Shown: positions 16,178 to 25,412 of the stretch, in pieces
How the letters are laid out: each line of letters opens with the position of its first letter
How positions within the stretch are numbered: position 1 is the stretch's first letter
Assembly (NCBI GenBank): GCA_902774145.1
Contig: CACYHC010000015.1
Span: 1-64,000, forward strand
Origin: an uncultured Bacteroidia bacterium
Lineage (GTDB): Bacteria; Bacteroidota; Bacteroidia; Bacteroidales; UBA932
DNA length: 64,000 bases
Direction: 5' to 3'
Position numbers and translations under genes: made by a program
The notes under the pieces: generated by a model
The model's database searches: none
What the model was told of the DNA's origin: nothing
What the model saw: only the letters and a program-made list of their open reading frames with translations

Positions 16178-17768
16178 AATCGAAGCGGATATCGATGGGA
16201 ATCTTTTCGAGTCCCAGACTTAGCCGGTCGGCTTCCAGATTGGCGGGAATGACACTGTAATTACGCTCGAATCCGGCAGCGAAGTCCCCGTTGCCGGTCG
16301 CCTGCGTCTTCAGGACGAGGGCGGTCAGCTCCGTCAGCGCTTCTTCCATTTTCCCGAGGTCCAGGCTGTACTGGTTGGAGGCCTTGCGCTGGTACGCTCC
16401 CCGTTCGCCGAGGAAGTTGTACAGGATGATGGCGCTGCGGCCCAGGGCCGAACCTTCGCCGAAGCGGACGGAACGGAGCAGGGCGGCAAAGAAGGTGGTC
16501 AGCGCGTCCTCCGGGGTAAAGAGGTGATGGATGTCGTAGTGGTTCTGCAGTTTGCAGACCAACAGCACGCCCGCCGCATTGGCCTTGAGCTCTTCAAAAG
16601 TGACGGCGGCGCTTCCCAGGGCCTGCTCGACGCTACCATTGCCGTTGATGGTTTCCTTGACACCCAGGCCGTGCGCCACTTCCCGGAAGACGATGTTCCA
16701 GAAGAAGGCGTCGGCGCTCAGGTGTTCGGTGCATTCGGAAGAGAGCAGCAGTTCGCCGGTAGGGCTGACAATCTTGTTGTATTTGGCGTTGATGACGTTC
16801 TCCAGCAGGAGGGTGCGCGTTCCGCGGTCGCGCTGCACGTCGGGGTCGAAGGGGAGGTTCAGGGCGATGACTTTTACCCCCGCATTGGCCTTGCCGGCAT
16901 AGTACAGGGCGTCATAGGCGAAAATGTCCGAACCGGCGCCTGGCTGGAAGGTCTTCCAGGCGGGTTCGCCGGGCAGGTCCTCCTGCAGCTCGGAAAGGCG
17001 TGACACATACTGCGTCAGCTCGTTCGTACGGGCTTCGTTCTTGAGCAGGACGAAGGCCTCATAGGAACGTTTGGTGCCGAACAACTGGTCATCCGCAGCC
17101 TCGTTGGGCCCGATCACCAGGTCCATCTTGCTGTCGTCCATATCCAGCCAGTCCAGGGCGCTTTGGTAGTAATTGTCGCTCTCGAGCGCCTCCGCCTTGC
17201 TCAGGAGGTATTTCTTTACGCTGGGCTTGATGGTGATGTCCGCAGCGGCGCGCAGGTAGCTGGCGATTTTTCCCAGCCGCTCCCGGAAAGCGTCGTGATA
17301 CCAGACGGCCTGCAGGGACCCGTCTTCGGCGCGGCGGATCATCGTATAGGGACTGTTCTTGTCCGGGTTGTCCCAGGCATCGAATTCCTCCTTGGTCATA
17401 TCCACGGGGTAGAAGCCCGCGCCGGGGAAGCGCTGGATATACCCATCCACGAAAGGACGGCCGTCCAGACGGTCCCAGGGGCCGTAATTGATTTCCGCAT
17501 AGGTCTTCTGTGCGGGGTCGGCGAGGCTGTCCAGCAGGGCCTGCTTGTCGCCGAAGTACTGCTCCCAATAGATGGCGTCGATTTCCTTGGCGGCGAAGCG
17601 GTAGAGGTTCAGGACCTCTTTCCCATTGTCGGAAATGCCGCTCAGGTCCGGTGCCTGGAGGGTGACGAGGGCGTAATCCGCCACTTTGCGGTCCAGTTGG
17701 GACTGAGGCTTGTTGGTGCAGGAAACGGCCGCGAGAAAGAGGGCGGCAAAAAACACGAACTTTTTCAT
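16167..17768 (-). CDS. M49-like (dipeptidyl-peptidase III-related) lipoprotein
   Basis: A 533-aa lipoprotein: MKKFVFFAALFLAAVSC gives a lipobox Cys at 17. The fold matches the Bacteroidetes M49-like zinc hydrolases, but the zinc motif HExxH reads REVAH (Arg362, His366), so the first His ligand is replaced. The downstream Glu region is TFEELKAN (392-397) where EEcKAD is usual. It may be inactive or altered. Start 17768 is chosen by the lipobox; the open frame continuing to 18575 is antisense noise. The 3' end overlaps the convergent phosphatase gene by 11 nt. Confidence 0.75.
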   Translation of the reverse strand: MKKFVFFAALFLAAVSCTNKPQSQLDRKVADYALVTLQAPDLSGISDNGKEVLNLYRFAAKEIDAIYWEQYFGDKQALLDSLADPAQKTYAEINYGPWDRLDGRPFVDGYIQRFPGAGFYPVDMTKEEFDAWDNPDKNSPYTMIRRAEDGSLQAVWYHDAFRERLGKIASYLRAAADITIKPSVKKYLLSKAEALESDNYYQSALDWLDMDDSKMDLVIGPNEAADDQLFGTKRSYEAFVLLKNEARTNELTQYVSRLSELQEDLPGEPAWKTFQPGAGSDIFAYDALYYAGKANAGVKVIALNLPFDPDVQRDRGTRTLLLENVINAKYNKIVSPTGELLLSSECTEHLSADAFFWNIVFREVAHGLGVKETINGNGSVEQALGSAAVTFEELKANAAGVLLVCKLQNHYDIHHLFTPEDALTTFFAALLRSVRFGEGSALGRSAIILYNFLGERGAYQRKASNQYSLDLGKMEEALTELTALVLKTQATGNGDFAAGFERNYSVIPANLEADRLSLGLEKIPIDIRFDFTK

Positions 17769-17770
17769 AT

Positions 17771-19438
17771 TTATAGCATTATCATAATCATAACCTGGGC
17801 GGCCACCACGCGCAGGAACATCGTCAGCGGGTAAACGGTGGCATAATTGACGGCGATGCGTCCGCCGCCGAACATCTGTTCGGAAAAAGCGAGCAGTGCG
17901 GGGTCGGTCGTCCCGCCGGAAAGCAGGCCGCAGATCTTGAAGAAATCCATTTTCAGGAACAAACGCGCGACCAGCGCGACGACGGCCATCGGAATCACGG
18001 TAATCAGGGCGCCGTACAGGACCCAGACATAGCCGCCTCCCGTCAAGCTGGCGACAAAGGTCTTGCCCGCGCCCAGGCCGACGGCGGCCATAAACAGGGA
18101 GATGCCGATTTCCCGGATCATCAGGTTGGCGCTCAGTGCGGTATAGGTGGTAATCCGGAGCTTCGGACCGAAGTGTCCCAGCAGGATGGCGACAATCAGC
18201 GGTCCGCCGGCTAGTCCGAGTTTCAGGGGCTGGGGCATCGACGGGAAACGGATGGGCAGCATCCCGACGAGGATACCCAAGGCGATGCCCGCGAAAATGG
18301 GCAGCAGGTTGGGTTTGTGCAGGGATTCCGGCTCGTTGCCCACCAGTTTGGCGAGCCGCTCGATGCCTTCTTCCGAGCCGACGACTTTCAGGCTGTCGCC
18401 CACTTGCAGGATCAGGTCGGCATCCGCCTGCAGGTCCACGCCCGCGCGCATAATCCGCGTGACGGTGACGCCGTATTTCCGGCGGATATCGAGTTTCCGC
18501 AGGCTTTTTCCCGTGATGGACGGTTGCGTGACGGACAGGCGGCCGGCGACAAGTTTCGTTCCGGGCCGGAGCCATTCCTTCATATCGACGGGGTATTCTT
18601 CTCCGAAGATGATGCTCACCCTGTCCTTGTGCTGTACATCCGTGACGATGAGCAGTTGGTCACCCTCCTGCAGGGGAAGGTCCAGGTCGGGGAAGAATAT
18701 GTCGTCACCGCGTTTCATCCGGGCGATGACCAGGTGTTCCGGGTTTTCGTCGCCCATCAGGTTGTGGAGCGTCTTGCCGAAGAGGGCCGGATTTTCCACT
18801 TTGCAGGCCATCCGGTAGGCGCTGCCTTCGTCTTTCTCGCTGCGGGTGACCCCTTCTTTTTGCGGATCGATGCGGAAAATCGCTTTGGCAAACAGCAGTA
18901 CGCCGATAGCCCCCAGTACGCCGAGCGGATAGGCCACCGCGTACGCCGATGCGATGCCGCCGGCCGCCGCGCTCACTTCTTCCGAAGCCGCAGCCGCATC
19001 CGTCAGGGTCTGCTGCGCGGCACCCAGCCCGGGGGTGTTCGTCACCGCGCCGGACATAATGCCGGTCATAATGCCCAGGTTCTCGCCGCTGATCAGGTGA
19101 ATGAGGTAGGTGGTGGCTACCGCGAGCACCACCAGCCCCGCCGCCATCAGGTTCATCGGCAGGCCGTCCTTGCGGAAGGAGTGGAAAAATCCGGGGCCCA
19201 CCTGCAATCCGATGGCGAAGACGAAGAGAATCAGTCCGAAATCCTTGATGAACCCGAGCATGACGGGATTGATGCGCAATCCGAAGTGCCCGAGCAGGAT
19301 GCCCATAAAGAGAATCCAGGTGCTTCCGATGGAAATGCCCTTGATTTTGAATTTCCCCAGGTACAGGCCCGAGGCGATGACGATGGCCAGGATGAAAATG
19401 GCCCCGGCCGCATCCCTTTGTGTCAACAATGCGAACAT
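17771..19438 (-). CDS. AspT/YidE/YbjL-family transporter
   Basis: A 555-aa inner-membrane transporter with the duplicated AspT/YidE/YbjL membrane domain (about 1-190 and 380-555). Between the halves lie two TrkA-C (RCK_C) ligand-binding domains (about 205-370). Families of this layout include the aspartate:alanine exchanger and predicted dicarboxylate/amino-acid carriers; the substrate here is unknown. The gene overlaps maf by 16 nt, and the M49-like gene starts 2 nt after it. Confidence 0.85.
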   Translation of the reverse strand: MFALLTQRDAAGAIFILAIVIASGLYLGKFKIKGISIGSTWILFMGILLGHFGLRINPVMLGFIKDFGLILFVFAIGLQVGPGFFHSFRKDGLPMNLMAAGLVVLAVATTYLIHLISGENLGIMTGIMSGAVTNTPGLGAAQQTLTDAAAASEEVSAAAGGIASAYAVAYPLGVLGAIGVLLFAKAIFRIDPQKEGVTRSEKDEGSAYRMACKVENPALFGKTLHNLMGDENPEHLVIARMKRGDDIFFPDLDLPLQEGDQLLIVTDVQHKDRVSIIFGEEYPVDMKEWLRPGTKLVAGRLSVTQPSITGKSLRKLDIRRKYGVTVTRIMRAGVDLQADADLILQVGDSLKVVGSEEGIERLAKLVGNEPESLHKPNLLPIFAGIALGILVGMLPIRFPSMPQPLKLGLAGGPLIVAILLGHFGPKLRITTYTALSANLMIREIGISLFMAAVGLGAGKTFVASLTGGGYVWVLYGALITVIPMAVVALVARLFLKMDFFKICGLLSGGTTDPALLAFSEQMFGGGRIAVNYATVYPLTMFLRVVAAQVMIMIML

Positions 19439-20022
19439 ATCAGTGCTTTCCAGAGTTTCTGGGTAGGGAAGCCTACCACATTATTATATGAGCCGTCGAT
19501 GCCCTCGATGGCTACGTGCCCGATCCATTCCTGGATGCCATAGGCACCGGCCTTGTCAAAGGGGTGGCAGTTGTCGGTGTACCAGGCGATTTCTTGCTCG
19601 TTCATCGGGGCGAAGTGCACGAGGGTGCTGTCCGTGAAGACCTGCTCGCCGTCCGCTGTACGCAGGCAGACGGCCGTAATCACCTCGTGGCTGCGGCCCG
19701 ACAGCGCACGCAGCATCCGCAACGCGTCTTCCCGGTCCTTAGGTTTCCCGAAAAGGACGCCTTCTCCGTCGGGCAGGAGCACCACCGTGTCGGCGGTAAT
19801 CAGCAGCTCGTCCGCCTCCAGCGGGCGGTGGAAGCCCAGCGATTTGCCGCGGGCCATCCGTACCGGCACCTCACGCGGTGGCGTCCCTTGCGGGATGCTT
19901 TCTACAAAAGAGGTTTGCGCGTCGACGGTGAAATCCAGCCCCATTGCGCCGAGCAGTTCGCGCCGGCGCGGGGAGTTGCTGCCGAGAATCAGCCGCCAGG
20001 GAAGGTCAAAAGACTTTGGCAT
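19423..20022 (-). CDS. maf: Maf-family nucleotide pyrophosphatase
   Basis: A 199-aa Maf/YhdE-type nucleoside triphosphate pyrophosphatase that cleans up non-canonical or excess (d)TTP/UTP. The signature LILGSNSPRRRELL is at residues 11-24, and the catalytic Asp lies in LITADTVVL. DKAGAYGIQ and EGIDGSYNNVVGFP are also present. It overlaps kdsC by 17 nt and the transporter by 16 nt. Confidence 0.92.
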   Translation of the reverse strand: MPKSFDLPWRLILGSNSPRRRELLGAMGLDFTVDAQTSFVESIPQGTPPREVPVRMARGKSLGFHRPLEADELLITADTVVLLPDGEGVLFGKPKDREDALRMLRALSGRSHEVITAVCLRTADGEQVFTDSTLVHFAPMNEQEIAWYTDNCHPFDKAGAYGIQEWIGHVAIEGIDGSYNNVVGFPTQKLWKALICSHC

Positions 20023-20524
20023 AATCGAATTCCCACTTCCCCTGATAGCGCATCAGGCGCTCGATTTCCGTGCGTACGCAGCGTTTTCCGCCGCCGCAGG
20101 GCGAAATGCGGTCCGCGGCGTCCTTCGCATCCTGTGCGGCATCGGCGGGCGCAATGCCCAGGCCGGCTGCGCGGAGCACCGGAACGTCGGGCAGGTCATC
20201 GCCGATGTACATCACTTCTTCGGGCGAAAGGCCGTTCTTTGCGCAGAAACGCTCGAATATCGCCAGTTTGCCGCGGCAGCCGAGGAAAATGTTTTCCGCC
20301 CGGATGCCCATGACTTCCATCCGGTTGCGAAGGGCTTCCGTATCGCCGCCGGACATAATGGCGACGATGTAGCCCTTCATGTTCGCGATGCGGATGGCCA
20401 GGGCGTCCTTGGCGTCCATTACGCGGAGCAGGTCGCCGTCCGCGAGAGGAATGACGCTGCCGTCGGTGAGCACCCCGTCGATGTCCAGGGCGATGGCCCG
20501 GATCCGGTCAAGACTTGGGTCCAT
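20006..20524 (-). CDS. kdsC: KDO-8-phosphate phosphatase (KdsC-type HAD)
   Basis: A 172-aa cap-less HAD phosphatase, the size of KdsC, which removes phosphate from KDO-8-P for lipopolysaccharide. Motif I is DIDGVLTDG (residues 14-22), motif II is MSGG, the Lys lies in GCRGK, and motif III is YIGDDLPDVP. It overlaps the DUF3467 gene by 17 nt and maf by 17 nt in a compact operon. Confidence 0.9.
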   Translation of the reverse strand: MDPSLDRIRAIALDIDGVLTDGSVIPLADGDLLRVMDAKDALAIRIANMKGYIVAIMSGGDTEALRNRMEVMGIRAENIFLGCRGKLAIFERFCAKNGLSPEEVMYIGDDLPDVPVLRAAGLGIAPADAAQDAKDAADRISPCGGGKRCVRTEIERLMRYQGKWEFDYAKVF

Positions 20525-20825
20525 TGGGGTTCAGGTCGGTGAGGTTGAAGGTGGCGCGGGGGCTTTCCGTGACGATGGGGCCGAACTGGGCCTCGTATTT
20601 GCCGATGTTCTCCGCGAGGGCGTTCAGGAGCCGTTTGGTGTGTTCCGGGGTCATCAGGATGCGGCTGCCGACTTCCGGCTTGGGAAGGCCGGGGAGGACC
20701 GTCGCGAAGTCCAGGATGAATTCGCTGTGGGAGTGGCTGATGATCGCGAGGTTGGAATAGCAGCCGCGCGCGACCTCGGGTTTGAGGTCGATGTTGATCT
20801 GTTTATTGTCTTTATTATTTTCCAT
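20508..20825 (-). CDS. DUF3467 family protein
   Basis: A 105-aa small soluble protein matching DUF3467: YSNLAIISHSHSEFILDFATVLPG followed by SRILMTPEHTKRLLNAL. Members are common in Bacteroidetes and some phages; function unknown. The gene is divergent from valS. A near-consensus -7 box (TAACTTCG, minus strand 20849-20842) lies upstream. Confidence 0.85.
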   Translation of the reverse strand: MENNKDNKQINIDLKPEVARGCYSNLAIISHSHSEFILDFATVLPGLPKPEVGSRILMTPEHTKRLLNALAENIGKYEAQFGPIVTESPRATFNLTDLNPNGPKS

Positions 20826-20863
20826 AATCCGGATATTTGTGCGAAGTTACGAAAAATTCTGAG

Positions 20864-20871
20864 TATATTTG
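20864..20871 (+). promoter_or_regulatory. valS -7 box
   Basis: TATATTTG matches TAnnTTTG and ends 6 nt before the valS ATG at 20878. This argues against the TTG start at 20869, which lies inside the box, and suggests a leaderless or nearly leaderless mRNA. Confidence 0.5.
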
Positions 20872-20877
20872 CAAGAT

Positions 20878-23517
20878 ATGGAACAAACAACAAAATATAA
20901 CCCCTCGGAGGTTGAGAGTAAGTGGTATGCCTATTGGCTGAAAAACAGGTGTTTTCATTCCGAACCCGACAAGCGGGAACCCTATACGATTGTCATTCCG
21001 CCGCCCAATGTAACGGGCATCCTGCACATGGGCCACGTGTTGAACAATACGCTCAATGACGTGCTCATCCGCAAGGCGCGGATGGAAGGCAAGAATGCTT
21101 GCTGGGTGCCGGGAACGGACCACGCCAGTATTGCCACCGAGAACAAGGTGGTGGCCAAGCTCGCCGCGCAGGGGATCAAGAAGGAAGACCTTACGCGCGA
21201 AGAGTTCCTCCAGCACGCCTGGGCCTGGAAGGAAGAGCACGGCGGCATCATCCTGGAGCAGCTCCGCAAGCTCGGCGCTTCCTGCGACTGGGACCGCACC
21301 CGCTTCACGATGGAGCCGGAGCTTTCCAAGGCCGTGATTGCCACCTTCTGTCATTTCTACCGCAAGGGCTGGATCTACCGCGGCGTGCGGATGGTCAACT
21401 GGGACCCTGTGGCCCTGACCGCCATCAGCGACGACGAGGTCATCCACCGCGATACCCAAAGCCACTTCTATCACCTTAAATACTATGTCTCCGACGGCAA
21501 GGGCAATCCTACCGACCAGTATCTGGTGATTGCCACCACGCGTCCCGAGACCATTATGGCCGATGCCGCCATTTGCGTGAATCCCGCCGACGAGCGCCAC
21601 CACTGGCTGCGCGGCAAGAAGGTGCTGATTCCGCTGATTAACCGCGAAATCCCCGTCATCGAAGACGATTACGTGGAGATGGACTTCGGAACCGGCTGCC
21701 TCAAGGTGACGCCGGCGCACGATGCGCACGACTATGAAATCGGCCTGCGCCACAATCTGCCGATCCTCGACATTATCGACGACCACGGCCGCCTGAACGC
21801 CGATGCGCAGATTCTCGTGGGCGAGGACCGCTTCGTCGCCCGCAAAAAAATCGCGAAACTGCTCGAGGAGTCCGGCAACCTGCTCAAGGTAGAGGAGTAT
21901 ACCTCGCCGGTAGGGTATTCCGAACGCACCGATGCGGTCATCGAGCCGAAGCTCTCCGCGCAGTGGTTCCTCAAGATGGACGACCTGGCCGCCCGTGCGC
22001 TGGACGCGGTGGAGTCGGGCCGCATCCATTTCATTCCGGACAAATACCGCAATGTGTATCGCCACTGGATGGAGAATGTGCGCGACTGGTGCATTTCCCG
22101 TCAGCTTTGGTGGGGACAGCGCATTCCCGCGTGGTACCTGCCGGACGGGCAGGTCGTTGTGGCCGAGACCGCCGAAGAAGCGCTGCTCGAAGCGCAGAAA
22201 CTGAATCCTGCGCTTACGGCGGCCGACCTGCATCAGGACGAGGACGTGCTGGATACCTGGTTCTCCAGCTGGCTCTGGCCCATTTCCGTGTTCGACCCGC
22301 AGCAGCCCGGTCATCCGGAGCACAAGGCGAACGCGGACCTTTCCTATTATTATCCCACCAGCGACCTGGTGACCGGCCCGGACATCATCTTCTTCTGGGT
22401 GGCGCGTATGATCATGGCGGGCGACGAGTTCATGCACGACGTGCCGTTCCGCAATGTCTACTTCACCGGTATCGTGCGCGACAAGATCGGTCGCAAGATG
22501 AGCAAGACGCTGGGCAACAGCCCCAACCCGCTGGATTTGATTGAGAAATACGGCGCCGATGCCGTGCGTATCGGCATGCTGCTCTGTTCTTCCGCCGGCA
22601 ACGACATCCTTTACGATGAGGCGCAGATCGAGCAGGGCCGCAATTTCTGCGGCAAGATCTGGAACGCCTGGCGCCTGGTCAGCGGCTGGAACGTCGATGA
22701 AAAGGCGGAGCAGGGCGAAGTTGCCCGCGCGGCCGTCAAGTGGTTCGACAACCTCCTGAGCCGCAGCATCACCGCCGTCGCCGACCATTATGCGAAATTC
22801 CGCATCTCCGATGCGCTGATGACCATTTACAAACTCTTCTGGGACGATTTCTGCTCCTGGTACCTCGAGTTGGTGAAACCCGCTTACGGCGCCGCCATCG
22901 ATCGCGCCACCTTCGACGCGACCGTCGATTTCTTCGCCAAACTGCTGAAACTGATCCATCCGGTGATGCCTTTCATCACGGAGGAACTCTGGCAGGGGAT
23001 GGAGGAGCGCCGCGAGGGCGAATCCATTATGTTCGAGCGTACGCCGGTGGCCGGTCCTGTCGACGAAGCCTACCTTGCCGCTTTTGAGGACATGCGTGCG
23101 CTGGTCGTGAACGTGCGCGGCGTGCGGGCGCAGAAGAACCTGCCGCCCAAGGAAGAGCTTGCGGTTTGCCTGGAAGGCGCTTTCCGCGAAGAACTGCTGC
23201 CGGTGCTGATGAAGGCGGCGAACCTCTCGTCGGTCGAATTTGGCGCGGCGGAGGGTCCCGCGGTCTCCTTCATCGTCGGTACGCTCAAGGCCTCAGTGAA
23301 ACTGGAAGGCCTGGTGGATGCCGGGGAAGAGCGCGCGAAACTGGAAGCCGACCTGGCGCATCAGCGCAAATTCCTCGCCGGTGTGCAGGCGAAACTTTCC
23401 AATGAGAAATTCGTTGGCGGAGCGCCGGCGGCCGTGGTGGAGAACGAACGCAAGAAGGAAGCCGATGCGCTGGCCCGCATCGCCGCGCTGGAGGCGTCGC
23501 TTGCGCAGCTCGCATGA
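20878..23517 (+). CDS. valS: Valyl-tRNA synthetase
   Basis: An 879-aa class I synthetase that charges tRNA-Val. The HIGH-type motif lies in PPPNVTGILHMGH near residue 40. The editing (CP1) domain carries TTRPETIMADAA, KMSKS is in GRKMSKTLGNS near 540, and the C-terminal coiled-coil tRNA-binding arm ends the protein. ATG 20878 is preferred to TTG 20869 because of the promoter box. The stop overlaps the ABC-F start in an ATGA. Confidence 0.97.
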   Translation: MEQTTKYNPSEVESKWYAYWLKNRCFHSEPDKREPYTIVIPPPNVTGILHMGHVLNNTLNDVLIRKARMEGKNACWVPGTDHASIATENKVVAKLAAQGIKKEDLTREEFLQHAWAWKEEHGGIILEQLRKLGASCDWDRTRFTMEPELSKAVIATFCHFYRKGWIYRGVRMVNWDPVALTAISDDEVIHRDTQSHFYHLKYYVSDGKGNPTDQYLVIATTRPETIMADAAICVNPADERHHWLRGKKVLIPLINREIPVIEDDYVEMDFGTGCLKVTPAHDAHDYEIGLRHNLPILDIIDDHGRLNADAQILVGEDRFVARKKIAKLLEESGNLLKVEEYTSPVGYSERTDAVIEPKLSAQWFLKMDDLAARALDAVESGRIHFIPDKYRNVYRHWMENVRDWCISRQLWWGQRIPAWYLPDGQVVVAETAEEALLEAQKLNPALTAADLHQDEDVLDTWFSSWLWPISVFDPQQPGHPEHKANADLSYYYPTSDLVTGPDIIFFWVARMIMAGDEFMHDVPFRNVYFTGIVRDKIGRKMSKTLGNSPNPLDLIEKYGADAVRIGMLLCSSAGNDILYDEAQIEQGRNFCGKIWNAWRLVSGWNVDEKAEQGEVARAAVKWFDNLLSRSITAVADHYAKFRISDALMTIYKLFWDDFCSWYLELVKPAYGAAIDRATFDATVDFFAKLLKLIHPVMPFITEELWQGMEERREGESIMFERTPVAGPVDEAYLAAFEDMRALVVNVRGVRAQKNLPPKEELAVCLEGAFREELLPVLMKAANLSSVEFGAAEGPAVSFIVGTLKASVKLEGLVDAGEERAKLEADLAHQRKFLAGVQAKLSNEKFVGGAPAAVVENERKKEADALARIAALEASLAQLA

Positions 23518-25412
23518 TTTCAATTGACTCCCTGACCGTTGCCTATGGCGGCTTTACGCTGTTGGACGGCGTTTCGTTCCATATCAGCGAGAAAGACAAA
23601 ATCGGCCTGGTGGGGAAGAACGGCGCCGGCAAATCGACGCTGATGAAACTGCTCTGCGGCCTGCAGAGCCCCACTTCCGGACAGATTGACATTCCGCCGG
23701 GCGTGACCGTCGGTTACTTGCCCCAGATCATGGCGCACAACCGTGGCCGCAGCGTGCTGGACGAGACGATGACCGTTTTCTCCGAGACCGCCGACCTGGA
23801 GGCGCGCATCGCCGCCGTGACGCAGGAACTTTCCGAGCGCACGGACTACGAATCGCCGGAATACCTGGCGCTCATCGAGTTGCTATCCGAACTGAACGAC
23901 CGCCTGTCGGTTTCCCACGGGGAGCCGCCGGAGGTGCAGGCGCGCAAGACCCTGCTCGGGCTGGGCTTCAAGGAAGAAGAGTTTTCCCGGCGTACGGAAA
24001 CCCTTTCCCAGGGCTGGAACATGCGCATCGAACTGGCGAAAATCCTGTTGCGCGACCCGGACCTGCTGATGCTGGATGAGCCCACGAACCACCTGGACAT
24101 CGAGTCGATCGAATGGCTGGAAGGCTATCTGAAGGCCCGCAGGGGAGCGCTGCTGCTGGTCTCGCACGACCGCAAGTTCCTGGACAATGTGACCAACCGC
24201 ACGGTGGAAATCCTGCTGGGGCATATCCACGATTACAAGGTGCCCTATTCGCGCTATGTGGAACTGCGCGCCGAGCGGATGAAGCAGCAGGTGGCGGCCT
24301 ACGAGAACCAGCAGCGGATGATCGAGAAGACCGAGGAGTTCATCCAGGCCTTCCGCTACAAGCCCACCAAGAGCAACCAGGTGCAGAGCCGCATCAAGGC
24401 ACTGGAAAAACTGGAGCGCGTGCAGGTGGACGAGACGGACAATGTGACGCTGACGGTCAAGTTTCCGCCTGCGCCGCGCTGCGGGGATGTCGTATTCAAG
24501 GCGACGGGCCTGAGCGCCGGCTACCCGCAGAAAACCGTCTTTACCGGCGCCGATGTGGAAATCCGCCGCGGCGACAAGGTGGCCTTCATCGGCCGGAACG
24601 GCGAGGGCAAGACGACCCTGATGCGCGTCATCACCGGAGAATTGGATCCGCTTGCCGGGGAGGTCTTTCACGGCTACAATGTGGATTTGGGCTATTTTGC
24701 CCAGAACCAGGAGGACGTGCTGGACGGGAAGGATACCGTGTTCGGTACCCTGGACCGCATCGCCGTGGGGGATGTCCGCACGAAACTGCGCGATATCCTG
24801 GCGCAGTTCCTTTTCCGCGGCGAGGATATCGACAAGCGCGTGAGCGTGCTCAGCGGCGGCGAACGCGCCCGGCTGGGCATGGCGAAGTTGATGCTCCAGC
24901 GCTACAACCTGCTCTGTCTGGACGAGCCGACCAACCATATGGACATCAAGTCCAAGGACATCCTCAAAGGGGCGCTCCAATCTTATGACGGGACGCTGAT
25001 TATCGTCTCCCACGACCGGGATTTCCTGGACGGCCTGGTCGATAAACTTTACGAATTCCGCGACGGCCGCGTGCGGGAGTTCCTCGGCACGGTGCAGGAA
25101 TATCTGGAGAAACGCCGGCTGGAATCCCTGCGGGAACTGGAGCGCAGCGCGGCTGCTCCTGTGGCGGAGAAGCCTGCCAAACCCGCGAAGCCGGCCGCTC
25201 CGGCGCCGCCCAAACAGGACCGAAAGACGCGCAACCGCATCTCCTGGCTGGAATGCGAGATTGAAAAACTCGAAACGCGGATGAAGGAAATCGAAACGGT
25301 CCTTTCCGCCCCCGGCCCCGAGGACGACATCATGGACCTCACCCGCGAATACCTCGAATGCAAGCGCGACCTCGACGCCAAAACCGACGAGTGGGGCAGT
25401 TTGAGTCTGTAG
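23514..25412 (+). CDS. ABC-F family ATPase (ribosome-associated)
   Basis: A 632-aa soluble protein with two ABC ATPase domains and no membrane segments. Walker A motifs are KNGAGKST (about 36-43) and RNGEGKTT, the signatures are LSQGWNMRIELAK and LSGGERARLGMAK, and each domain has LDEPTNH. The interdomain linker and a charged coiled-coil C-terminal extension (about 540-630, after an Ala/Pro-rich stretch) are of the Uup/YdiF type. ABC-F proteins act on the ribosome. It is translationally coupled to valS. Confidence 0.9.
   Translation: MISIDSLTVAYGGFTLLDGVSFHISEKDKIGLVGKNGAGKSTLMKLLCGLQSPTSGQIDIPPGVTVGYLPQIMAHNRGRSVLDETMTVFSETADLEARIAAVTQELSERTDYESPEYLALIELLSELNDRLSVSHGEPPEVQARKTLLGLGFKEEEFSRRTETLSQGWNMRIELAKILLRDPDLLMLDEPTNHLDIESIEWLEGYLKARRGALLLVSHDRKFLDNVTNRTVEILLGHIHDYKVPYSRYVELRAERMKQQVAAYENQQRMIEKTEEFIQAFRYKPTKSNQVQSRIKALEKLERVQVDETDNVTLTVKFPPAPRCGDVVFKATGLSAGYPQKTVFTGADVEIRRGDKVAFIGRNGEGKTTLMRVITGELDPLAGEVFHGYNVDLGYFAQNQEDVLDGKDTVFGTLDRIAVGDVRTKLRDILAQFLFRGEDIDKRVSVLSGGERARLGMAKLMLQRYNLLCLDEPTNHMDIKSKDILKGALQSYDGTLIIVSHDRDFLDGLVDKLYEFRDGRVREFLGTVQEYLEKRRLESLRELERSAAAPVAEKPAKPAKPAAPAPPKQDRKTRNRISWLECEIEKLETRMKEIETVLSAPGPEDDIMDLTREYLECKRDLDAKTDEWGSLSL

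Noticed and set aside
17769-18575. N-terminal extension of the M49-like protein into the transporter region
   Set aside because: The lipoprotein signal starts at 17768, and the extension overlaps the AspT-type transporter gene in another frame.
20815-22959. Long antisense open frame (over 700 codons) opposite valS
   Set aside because: It mirrors valS codons in a G+C-rich gene and has no family motif or promoter. Similar long antisense frames opposite the TPR gene and the hydrogenase genes were rejected for the same reason.
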